DNA of 64,000 bases from Azolla caroliniana (lineage: Eukaryota; Polypodiophyta), in the NCBI GenBank assembly GCA_043228905.1, contig JBHGNT010000007.1, positions 12,276,001 to 12,340,000 on the forward strand. Direction: 5' to 3'. The notes under the pieces were generated by a model. The model was not told the origin of the DNA and did no database searches. It worked only from the letters and a program-made list of their open reading frames with translations. Position numbers and translations under genes: made by a program. This document shows positions 54,004-63,731 of this stretch, in pieces (within the stretch, counting starts at the first letter, position 1; every line of letters begins with the position of its first letter).

Positions 54004-56441
54004 ATGGACCCGCAAACGCTGTCGGAAGCCGCCAAGAAATGGCTAAAGCAACACAGGCTCGAGGGCTTCTTGACGATTATAGAGGCACCGCCACACAAAG
54101 AAGCCGACAAGGTGATCAAAGAAATCGACACAAAGGTCATAACGGAGGAGGCGATCCGTGCGTTAACAGGCCTTCCAGAGGGAGGCATATTCACGATCGA
54201 CAATCCGACCTCGGAGCAACTCATCAAGTATTTTGGTGAGTACTCCCTAGCCAGCAAGGGCTACCGGACACAGGGCGGCGGAGATATGTTGTTCCGCGAG
54301 ATTGGCCGTGTGCTCCACGAATATGGCCATGTGTACCCTAGACCCCCTGTCATGTCGCAGAACCGGGCAGGGATGATCATCGCCACCTATGAAGGGATCA
54401 AGGTGGATTGGCCGGTATTGATCGCAGACGGGTTGTGTGCGGCGATCAAGATCGTCAGAGGAAAAGACGGCAAAGAAGGCTGAGACGGACGGAAGATATG
54501 GCACGCAGTAACGCAGTGGCTCACCTTGCTTGTGCCACCCGTCCAGCCCGTCTAGCCCAAGAAGCGGGGAAGAGTGGCGGACGGCACCCCAAAGACTGCT
54601 TCCAAAAGACAACAGATGTTGGCCTCTAAGGCCACTAAGGGGAAGGCGGCGGACGTAGAACAGGCGGGAAAGGAGAGCGCCAGCCGGAAGCGGCCAACGG
54701 ATGCGCAGGAGGAACCACCGGTACGGCCCGTAAAGATTACACTCCGTCGACTGGTGAATAGAGAAGCGGACCCCTTGGCGTCAAAACTCAATGCCGGGAC
54801 TCAGGAAGAGGAAATAGAGAAGGAGCCTACAGAGCACCTCCAGCGACGGTCGTCGGCAAGGACCGTTGAGGCAACCGGGAAACGTTCGGACCCTCAGACG
54901 GAGGGAACACCGGCTCCCCATACTGAGACTCCCACGCCAAGGGAGGAACCGGAACCGGTGCGCATGGCACCGGAATCAGAAGCCCCTGCACCACCGGCAG
55001 CACCGGCAAGTCCCGTTCTGCCAGAGCCGGAAAGGTCAATGCAGCCTCCCTCGGTCAACCAAGAAGAAGCGCAAGGGGAACCAGGACAGTAGGGTGGTCC
55101 ACGAGCAGAAACGGAATTGCAACTCCAACGGAAACCGTTCCAGAGAGAGATGTGGCGCAAGCCTAGGAGCTTGTAGAATTGAGAGATGAACTTGCCGCAC
55201 AAGAAGCGTTAAGGAGCCGTGAACGTGAATTGAAGACAGCGGCCGAAGCAGAATTAAAGAAGATTGCTAAAAACCTCCACCGGGCAGAGGAGAGCCTCCG
55301 GAAAGGCCATCAAGCGTACGACCGGCTAAGGGAGGAAAAAGACAAAGTGCTACAGGAAAAGGACAAGTTGCGGAAGACGGCGGAAACGGAAATTGAACGG
55401 CTAAAGGAGGAGCTCCGTCAACAGAAGGACCGCGAGGACCGGGCCCGTCGACAGATCAACGTACGGCTCAAGCAAAAGACAAATGATTTTGAGCACCTGC
55501 ACCGGGATTACAAACGGCTGGAAATGGAGCATAAGGAACGGATGGACGAGCTCCGGCAGGAAGTTGATCGGGCCGCGACGACGCTCACCGACGAATGAGC
55601 GGAAAATACAAGATGGTTGGACGAGGCGGAGAAGGTCCGGATGGAGCTCCAAAGGCAGCAACAGGAAGAAAGGGAGAGAGCGTCAACGGTATTGCAAAAA
55701 TTACAAAGCACATATCAAGGGCAATTGACGCATTACAAGGAGCAGGCGGATGACAACGTCAAAATCATCAAGCAATTGAAGGAGGAACGGCAAGCTGCGG
55801 AGATCAAATCGCAGATGGGAACGAGCCGGATTCAGTGCATCCTCCGGGCATGGCTAAATCAGACAAAACGGTTGATTGACGAAAGCTCCGTAAGATGGTG
55901 GACAAAGTGGGCACAAAATACGGCGGAACTCCAATTGCTACAGGCAGATGTGGAAAACCGGCGGAAGGAAGGAGATGATTGTTACACGTTGACTTCCGAG
56001 GATTTCACCGCCATACGGGACGAGCTGGCCGAAGACTTCCAAGTCCTGGCGGATGAACAGCTGGTGCAGGTCCGGCAACTCGTAGCTCAGCTAGACGATG
56101 ATAGGCTGGACGCTCAAATCCAGTTTGAGAGCTACGAGCGGTCCCGGGTTCGGGAAGAAAAAGCACGGGAAGCAGCAACGGTTAACCTTAGTGATGAGGA
56201 ACCGTCGCCGGACGAGGGCCAGGCTGGAACCAGTCAACCAGAGACCACTACAACGGAGGGAGCAACGACGGTAACGCCGGTGTCAGAGCAACAAACAGAG
56301 GAGCAGCCGCAGCAGCCACCAACGGACCAGTCGCAGCAGCCATCAATGGAGCAACAACAACAACAACAACAACAACCAATTCCAGATGAACCATTGGAGA
56401 CTCTCGAACAAAGCATTCTGGATATTTTGGACAAAGAATAG
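54004..56441 (+). pseudogene. GYP5 accessory ORF downstream of integrase (coiled-coil protein)
   Basis: Family not recognised. From ATG 54004: a globular domain of about 160 residues (KKWLKQHRLEGFLTIIEAPP, LIKYFGEYSLASKGYRTQGG, GMIIATYEGIKVDWPVLIAD), then a basic and Pro/Glu-rich linker (54574-55092). Coiled coil follows in 55179-55598 and 55617-56000 (KDKVLQEKDKLRKTAETEIE), a conserved ADVENRRKEG block, a Gln-rich tail, and LEQSILDILDKE at the C-terminus. Breaks: TGA 54481-54483, TAG near 54555, TAG 55090-55092, frame change before 55179, TGA 55596-55598. It matches the GYP4 ORF from end to end. The leader just upstream (53930-53960) is CT-rich like a plant 5' UTR. Confidence 0.78.
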
Positions 56442-56496
56442 CAAGGGTCGGATGGTGGATTCGACGTACAAGGTACTGTCCCACGGGCGTGCCATG

Positions 56497-56931
56497 TGTT
56501 ACCGGCCGGCAAAGGAGTTCAGAGTGTGAAACGAAGGAGTTATTTAATTATTAAGGAATGGTTGTAAGTAAGCTATTAGTGTGGACGGACGGACCGGAAT
56601 CGGTATGTCGTTCCGGATCCGGACCGATCCCGAACAGGTGCGGATGGCTCCGTTTTGTACTACAAACCGAAAACCTATTTAAAGGCCCGGATACAATGTA
56701 ATGAGGAGCGGTTAATTAATGAAGCTTAGTGTTTTTATCTCTCTGTGTTAATTGTCGTTCTGCATTCATTGTTATATCTTACGCGTGTGATTATTAAGGA
56801 CAATCTTGCTAAGTGACCTAATTAAGTCGGATTAATAGTTGAGCCTAATCCTCTTGTCGTAACACCCCTTTGGTGAAGTGTCTTCCGTAGACACCCTGTG
56901 TTAGGCCATTGTCCGGCCCTAAGAGTTAACA
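56497..56931 (+). repeat. GYP5 3' LTR
   Basis: 435 bp, same ends as the 5' copy. Preceded not by a polypurine tract but by CCCACGGGCGTGCCATG, a block also found before the GYP4 3' LTR. Confidence 0.96.
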
Positions 56932-56936
56932 AATAC

Positions 56937-57885
56937 ATGCCATGGCAACATTTGACCAAGATGCTCCTCCAAATGGTATGTGGATTTGGTGTCGTTGCAA
57001 TATGTCAATCTTAAATATGTAACACATACAGAAGGAACAAATGCTCCTCGCCCAGACTCGTTGTATAAGGTTGGAAGAGATGCAAATGGGAACAAGGCCC
57101 GTGCGTGTATCTATACTGAGTATTGCCGCCTATCGCCAAGGTGGCATCGCAAAAAAAAGTGACATGGAATCACATTTACACAGGGAACATGGAATAGACA
57201 TAGTCCTACCACAAGGGATGCGTATAGAGGAGGAGGAGGGTACTCTGGGGGCATGCTTTAATAGCTATGAGCGTCAAAGATCACTCAGAAGATTCATGGA
57301 CCCCGAAATCAAGTACAATAGAAATCGACAAACATATATCCGGAAGCTTAAGGTTAGGGTTGTTTCGAGGCCCAACTCTATTCCTGCTGAACTCCGTCTT
57401 GACACAAAGGCAGAGTTTGTGGTGCGATTTATGGACAACGAGATGGCCATATATGACTCCAAAAAGGATGAGCGTTTGGAGATGTTGACGAAGAAGATAA
57501 GATCCGGTTTGGATTCTTATGTAAGTATGAGCGAGGATTTCATTTGAGATATGTGTTGGAGGGTTTATTGGCAGAATTAAGATAATAACATATGTCTTAT
57601 TGTGGTGAGACAATGTAAAAAGGCGGGGATATCCCCCCAACTGCAGGGTGTGTCCACGGATGTGAGTGAGGCTCTAAACCCATCTGAGGGTGGTGTGTCC
57701 ACTCCACCGAGACGAAGAGGACAGAAGATGCCAGTCCGACGGAAGGAGGTCGAGTTAAACACTGATCTTTATGTCACCCTAACATCATATTCAAATGACC
57801 CTGCATCGAATGTGGCCACAGTTCAAATTTAGCATGACAAGGGCATAAGGTTGTGGATCCAAACACCGAATAAACACTTCTCCAG
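56937..57885 (+). pseudogene. KIM1 Ulp1 gene, middle exons
   Basis: Continues after GYP5. Candidate intron near 56977-57031. An open stretch (57041-57546) includes DMESHLHREHGIDIVLPQGM and RRFMDPEIKYNRNRQTYIRK. Another exon (about 57606-57885) includes a Pro/Ser-rich part and, after a TAG at 57830-57832 that probably replaces Trp, HDKGIRLWIQTPNKHFS, ending at a GTAG donor (57886). No named domain. Confidence 0.6.
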
Positions 57886-57974
57886 GTAGTTTTATGTGAA
57901 ATATAAATTAGTATCCTACTAACTAACATTGAGTGTGGTATACCTACTCAAACTACATATTTCTATGCATTCAG

Positions 57975-58679
57975 GTACCAGCTGACCTGCCAACGTCTCG
58001 ATATGGCCCTTGACGTTACCGAGTCAGATCTTGAGACAATGTGCAAGTGTCGTGAAATGGCATCGACGTGGAGTATGACCTTATTCACATTGTTTATGGA
58101 GTACTCGCTGCCAACCGAGGTGACAAAACGCTTCACCATCGTCGACCCATTGTGGGTGCAACTACACCAGCAAGCGATGAAGGGGCAAGCCATCCTTAGG
58201 AAGGTGGCTGAACGTGATTTTATGTTCATTCCGATCGTGCTTGACGACCATTGGGTGTTGTGGACGAAGATGTGACAACAAGTTTCTAAGCTTACCAACA
58301 AAGTAGTCTTCTGTGATCCATTAAACAACGCAACAACTAACAACGTGCGGAGAATGGCAGAGTTGGCGATTCAGACCATTTCATCTGAACCGTCAGACCA
58401 CACCATTGTGTCTGAGGGTCGACATCATGTATTGCACATCCCAACTCAGCCAAATTGTTGGGATTGTGGCTTTTACGTGATGAAGACTATCCAGATGTTG
58501 GTGGAAGAGTTCTTACGAGGATGGATACCTCCGACTTTTGTAAGTGTAATTGCAATGCCTTATTCATGTGGATTGTGTATAGATTTGTTCTTATACATAT
58601 TTGGTGACAGGGCATAGAGATGTGGTTCACCAAACGCGAAGTGGATTCACTTCGGATTCATGTGGACGAGTGGGCATGA
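57975..58679 (+). pseudogene. KIM1 Ulp1-like (C48) cysteine protease domain
   Basis: Ulp1/SENP-type peptidase, the family that processes SUMO or SUMO-like proteins. Visible catalytic residues are His in LDDHWVLW, Asp in VVFCDPLNN, the oxyanion Gln in IPTQPNCWDCGFYVMK and the nucleophile Cys in DCGFYVM. The exon 57975-58539 begins after a TTCAG acceptor and ends at a GTAAGT donor. The last exon 58611-58679 encodes IEMWFTKREVDSLRIHVDEW and a TGA. A premature TGA at 58273-58275 lies between His and Asp, so this copy is broken although all four catalytic residues remain. Such domains are known in Kaonashi-type plant MULEs. Confidence 0.85.
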
Positions 58680-59811
58680 AGGGTACTAGGATTTGCACCT
58701 GCGACCGATGGCTCCATATTGTAAATTTTGTGTCTACTATTTTCAACACAGATTTTGTTATAGAGCTGATGTTGTAACTATATTTTGGAATCCACACAAA
58801 TTTTGTATAGTGAGAATCGACTCATTGTATATCGTGAGTACTTATTAATGGAAAAGTTGTTTACAACAAGTGTTTATCTCAAGTTGATTTGTTGTTTTAA
58901 ACCAATCTCAAGTTGTGATCTCCAATTGATTTGATGTTTTAAACCAATCTCAAGTGTAAATCAATCTCAAGTTCTTATCTCAAGTTGGTTTGTTGTTTTA
59001 AACCAATCTCAAGTGTAAACCAATTGCTTTGCGGTTTTAAACCAATCTCTTCGAAAAAGCTGTTTTAAACCAATAGATCGCCCAACCCTTGTAAAAAACA
59101 TCAATGGTAATAAACCAAGTTGCCCAAACCTCTTAAAATTAATCGTCTCATAATCCAGGTCACCCAAACCTCTTAAACCTCATTCTCTCCTAATCCAAGT
59201 CGCCCAACCTGTTTAAATATGGAAAATAAACAAGTCACCCAACCTATATTTACCAGGTCACCCAACACTTGTAAAAAACATCAATGGTAATAAAGAAGGT
59301 TGCCCAAACCTGTTAAAAATCTTTCTCTGTCCTAAACTAGGTCACCCAACCGTTTTAAAAAATAGCTCGCTTTTAGAATCCAAGTCGCCCAACCTGTTAA
59401 TCACATTCGGCCAAAAAAACAATCATATTAACATTTAAATTAATCACATTTTAAGTCACATTAAACCCTTCATCGTCATTTTAATTAGAGCCGATTCCAT
59501 CTCCAATTAATTACCTCTTAACATTAGATTCAATTAATCACATTCTTTTTCTTAATCAAGTTCAATTAATCACATTCTCTATGTCTTAATCAAGTTTAAT
59601 TAATCACATTCTCTATGTCTTAATCAAGTTAAATTAATCACATTCTTTGTCTTAATCAAGTTCGATTAATCACATTGTCTGACTTAATTAGGTTCAATTA
59701 ATCACATTCTCTATCTTAATCACATTCTTTGTCTTAATCAAATTCACTTAATCACATTCTCTGTCTTAAATTACCTCTGATTAATCACTACAAGAATTAG
59801 AAGTTGTCGAG
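58680..59811. other. KIM1 region between the Ulp1 gene and the transposase
   Basis: No gene. Three blocks: 58870-59060 with repeats of TTTTAAACCAATCTCAAGT; 59078-59396 with about nine variants of the GTCGCCCAACC motif; 59520-59780 with about ten repeats around TTAATCACATTCTCTATGTC. The middle block lies 420-730 bp upstream of the transposase ATG. Confidence 0.75.
59078..59396 (+). promoter_or_regulatory. GTCGCCCAACC motif array upstream of KIM1 transposase
   Basis: About nine copies (for example AAGTCGCCCAACC, AGGTCACCCAACC, AGGTTGCCCAAACC), spaced 20-40 bp apart, all in the same orientation as the left-end array. Confidence 0.7.
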
Positions 59812-62685
59812 ATGAATCCAAATGAAGTAGATTTCATGACGCCCTTGTATGATTTTGAGGATGGTTATGCATCACCATACTCTGCAACCATTGACGAAGA
59901 CTTGGATTCGTCTGCATCTGAAGACTATGAGTCGACTTCATCCAAAGAAGAGGCGGAGGAGGTTGGTCCCTTCATGTTCTGTTCGACGAGGTATTTTGCG
60001 TTCACAAGAGGTACGTACAATTTAATGCTTAAAGTTTTATCAGGTCTAGTTAAGGTAATGTTTGAAACATTAAGCACAATTGCAAGGGGTGCACCTCTTA
60101 ATTTACATGCATGGCGGCGCATGAAGAGTCGTCTCACACTTAGAAATGAGAATGCAATACACCTTAAGGCATCACCTCATCTCCAGGTTATGCATGTAGA
60201 GAAATGGAGGGACATAGTATTGGCGTCACATTGTGGCGCATCGCATCATTCTTTGACGGGTACTCTGACAAAGTTAAAGAGACTTTGGTCCAATGACCTT
60301 CGTGACCATGGGATCCCTAGTGCATATGTGAAAGCAGTGGTTGACCGATGTGGTTGTCAAATTGTGTCAAGGTTAACTCCATCTGACATGGAGGGGACAA
60401 GTGTCGTGAAATATAAAAAGTCTAGACCCATAGAAGTGATCAAGATAGAGGCCCATAAGGTTGATGATACACTCATAGATGTTCAATTGAGGTATCACAC
60501 ACGCTTCCGTACAGGGGCCACAAGGGGTGCACATGTGGCTAGGTATAATTGTCACCGATCCGGTGTGACCAACAAGCAATATCCGTGCACTCGACATAGA
60601 AAGCATTCATCCCGATGTGGGTTTACTTTTCATGTGAATGCTCGAATGAATGACGGGATTGACCATGGGACAATGACCCTTTCAATATATGAACCTCATA
60701 CGGGTCATGTATCGGGAAGTAGACCAAATGCGTACTATTTGCCGGTGGCCCCAAATGTTATAAGTTGTTGCAGATGAGCATGTGTAAGGAAGCATATCAA
60801 AAGTCCAAGGCTAGTTCATTAGACCTTGTGATTTATAGGTTCTTTATGATACCAAAGGAGGTCCATAACATGGCCAACAAGTTAAATTTTGGGCGTACTA
60901 TGTGTGAAGTTGATTGGTCTTTGATGATGCAAGAGGCCTATGCCCTCCAAGATCTTGGGAAGGTGGGTCATGTCCAACCCTACTTGCCTGGTGAATATGG
61001 ATCTCCCGCAAGGCAACCATTCATCTTGGTGCTCCAAGATGAATGGATGTTAGAGATGTGTGAGCGATTGTCAATAAACAACTCTTGGGCAATCGACTCC
61101 ACGTTTAAAACAAACCAATTTGGCTTGCCATTATATGCAGTTGTGGCTCCAAATGCCATGGGAGTTGGTATGCCATTATGGTACATGATATGTAGTTCTG
61201 ATAAGGGGTCTAACCATGAGCAAGTAGCTTTAGAAACTTGCTTGAGAGTCATATTTGCATGGATGCCCAATGTGAGGCCAAATGCCATAGTCATCGATAA
61301 AAGTTGGACATCATATAATGCCATAAGTAATGTGGTTGCAACAGACCGATTATCTTGGATAGTTACAAATGGGCAAAGGTCACAAACACATTGTCGACTT
61401 TTGTTATGTTAGTTCCATGCACAAAAAACATGGCTGGACAACTTGTTGCCAAAGGTAAGTGCAACTGAGAGAAACCATCTTTATAATCGGATGTGCCAAC
61501 TCATGCAATGCATTACTGAATCCACATTCAATGCCCAATGTGAGGAGTTAAAGGTAGAATATGCAAACAAGCCAAGTGTTTGGCAATATATAGAAGGAGG
61601 ATGGTGTGGCTTGACATGTGTGTGAAGGAAACTGTGGCCCAAATTTGGTAGAATGTTCAACTACGGACATGTTGACACTACCAATCTTGTGGAGAGACAT
61701 TGGTAGTTTATCAAATATACTGCCTTGAGAGGGAGGATAAACCGATCAATTACCGATCTTGTGCATGTTAATCGGGGACAGTCAAACTAGCACTTGCATC
61801 GGGGGTACTGTTATTGAATGGTACAAGCAACGACAAGAAATATGTGAGACTGGTAGATTTGCACCCTGTGCAATTTGTAGGGATCAAACAACAAGACTTA
61901 ATGAGGCCGAGAGGCTACTCGAGAGGTATGAAACTAATGATGCAACAATGCATATTGTGGACGAGCCCCGATATTGGTTTAAAATATTGAGCTTGACAAA
62001 ACCGAATGTATGGTATAATGTATCGCTCCAATGCTCATATTGTGATTGCCAAGACCCTACGAGTAAATGTAAGCATATACTCGGCATTCGGATGATCATT
62101 GAGAGGCACATGCCACATTTATGTGGGTCGTTGCCTTTTATAGATCATGCAACCCATATACGCAATGACCATTTCACAGAGATGGAAGTGGAGATAGAGG
62201 TAGAATTGGTCAAGGAGACAAACCCTATAACATCACAAATGGAGGAATGGGAGTCAAAATTACAAACGGCTGAGGGGGCTATTCAATGTCTTAGGCAAGG
62301 GTTACAATCCCTCGACCGTGCAACATTTTTGGCATGTATGGAGTCCATTGAAGAAATGAGTCAGATGGTGGTGTATCACGCAAGTGCACTGAAACCAACC
62401 AATGAAGAAGATCGTGGATCCATAAGGCGTAAGGAAGCAATTGGTGCAAAAAGGGAAGCATCCGTCAACATTTCACAAGATCTTATTGGCAGCTCCCCAA
62501 ACACTTCCAAGGCACACATCGGAAAAATGCAAAGAGGCACAAGTCGAGCTAGGAGGCGGTTGCCAATATGTGCGACAAAGAAGATTCGATGCTTGCATTG
62601 TGATGCCTTGACCTTTAGATCAAGGGACTCAAATGTTGATTGTTGCAAGAATTGTGGCCACATCTTGCCATCATCTTCGGGATGA
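59812..62685 (+). pseudogene. KIM1 MULE transposase with SWIM zinc finger
   Basis: Start ATG 59812. An acidic N-terminus comes first. A possible N-terminal zinc-binding region (YNCHRSGVTNKQYPCTRH ... CGFTFHV) is at 60545-60640. The MULE catalytic core has Asp in NNSWAIDSTFKTNQFG, Asp in AIVIDKSWTSYNA and Glu in TTNLVERHW. A SWIM finger CSYCDC ... SKCKHILG is near 62030-62080. A C-terminal Cys finger (IRCLHCDA ... CCKNCGH) ends at TGA 62683-62685. Breaks: frame change near 60770, TAG 61410-61412, TGA 61623-61625, further change near 61760. It would cut at the KIM1 ends; this copy is inactive. Confidence 0.88.
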
Positions 62686-63409
62686 GCCATAAACATAGTT
62701 TGAGTGGTTTTGCAGACTAGTGCATTTGGGTTTACAATGTTTAAAGTGGATTTATGTTGATTTATGAGTGCATTTGGGAGTATGTCATATGTTGATTTAT
62801 GTTTTAAGTTTCGTGTTTCAAGTATGTCACATGTTGATTTGGGTTTACGATGTTTAAAGTGGATTTACGTTCAAAGGATGTCATATGTTGATTTATTTTT
62901 CAAGTATGTCATATGCTGATTTATGTTTTAAGTTTTATGTTTCAAATATGTCGCATGTAGATTTATGTTTCAAGTATGTCATATTTTGATTCATGTTTCA
63001 AGTATGTTATAAGTTGATCTCTGTTTTAAGTTTTATGTTTTTTAACTTTTAACTTTTATGTTTTAAGATGATTATTTGTTTTATGTTAAGTATGGTGAAG
63101 ATCGTCAATTTTGAATAATTTAAGGTTAGATTTTGTGACGATTTGATATGTTATTGTAAGTTTTAAGGGTAATGATCAAGCTTACTTGAAGATTTTGGTC
63201 GAAATGATACATTTGGTTGGGTGACCTGCAAAGGTCAGGGTTGGGTGACCTACAACGGTTGGGCGACTTGTAACGGTCAGAGTTGGTAATTTAAGGTTGG
63301 ATTTTGTGACTGTTTGATATGTTATTGTAAGTTTTAAGGGTAATGATCAAGCTTATTTGAAGATTTTGGTCGAAATGATACATTTGGTTGGGCGACTTGC
63401 AACGGTCAG
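62686..63409. repeat. KIM1 right subterminal repeats
   Basis: 62760-63060 repeats CAAGTATGTCATATGTTGATTTATGTTT-type units of about 40-60 bp. 63117-63287 and 63288-63409 are two copies (period about 171 bp) of a segment starting AATTTAAGGTTAGATTTTGT. Each ends with inverted array motifs (GGTTGGGTGACC type). Confidence 0.8.
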
Positions 63410-63425
63410 AGTTGGGCGACCTTCG
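63212..63425 (-). promoter_or_regulatory. Inverted GGTCGCCCAACC motif array at KIM1 right end
   Basis: About five copies reading GGTTGGGTGACC or GGTTGGGCGACT on the plus strand, so they mirror the left-end array. Subterminal arrays of this kind are candidate transposase-binding sites. Confidence 0.7.
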
Positions 63426-63571
63426 ACAGGTCTTTTTTCGCGCGTTCTTTCTTATCGAAATCTGACGGTGCAGATCGCACGCGCCTTTCTCTGAGTGAGC
63501 GACCTGCACCGTCTGTGGCTGCGATTCCCTCGCCAACCCTCTCTATGATTTGATGGAGAATAGACACGAGC
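63410..63571 (-). repeat. KIM1 right terminal inverted repeat
   Basis: Reverse complement begins GCTCGTGTCTATT and then follows the left repeat. Followed by ATACATACA. Confidence 0.88.
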
Positions 63572-63731
63572 ATACATACATATATATGTACATACATACA
63601 TATATACATACATATAGTACATATATACATATGTATGTATGTATGTATGTATGCATATTGTCGTCTCCGTCTCCTTCTCCTTATCCTTCCTCTGCTCTGC
63701 CAAACACTTACGTTTAGACGCGATTGTCCAA
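63572..63731 (+). promoter_or_regulatory. Remaining upstream region and 5' UTR of the VPS36-like gene
   Basis: 63572-63660 is a (TACA/GTAT) microsatellite with a possible AT-rich promoter (ACATATATACATATG). 63661-63731 is CT-rich (CTCCGTCTCCTTCTCC), typical of a plant 5' UTR. KIM1 begins immediately to the left. Confidence 0.5.

Larger units (their letters stand above)
47357..56931 (+). mobile_element. GYP5, Ty3/gypsy element with accessory 3' ORF, nested in KIM1
   Basis: 9,575 bp with two 435-bp LTRs (TGTTACCGG ... AGAGTTAACA) differing at about 15 sites (about 3.4% by eye), flanked by AATAC (47352-47356, 56932-56936). Gene order is gag, protease, RT-RNase H, integrase, accessory ORF. Closely related in every domain to GYP4, though the LTRs are unrelated apart from the TTAACA end. 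Stops and frameshifts in most genes. Confidence 0.96.
44391..63571 (+). mobile_element. KIM1, Mutator-like element with Ulp1 protease gene and SWIM-type transposase
   Basis: About 19.2 kb, of which GYP5 is 9.6 kb. Terminal inverted repeats of about 160 bp share CGTGTCTATT, AAATCATA, GAGGGAATCGC, GGTGCAGGTCGCTC, AAGGCGCG and CAGATTTCGATAAGA. A 9-bp repeat ATACATACA flanks it (44382-44390 and 63572-63580), the right size for Mutator elements; it lies in a microsatellite, so the exact ends are uncertain by a few bases. A Ulp1 gene plus a transposase gene in the same direction resembles the Kaonashi (KI-MULE) type of plant MULE. Confidence 0.88.

Noticed and set aside
58860-59780. CRISPR-like direct repeats
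   Set aside because: Repeats are diverged AT-rich units without unique spacers of constant length, inside a plant MULE.
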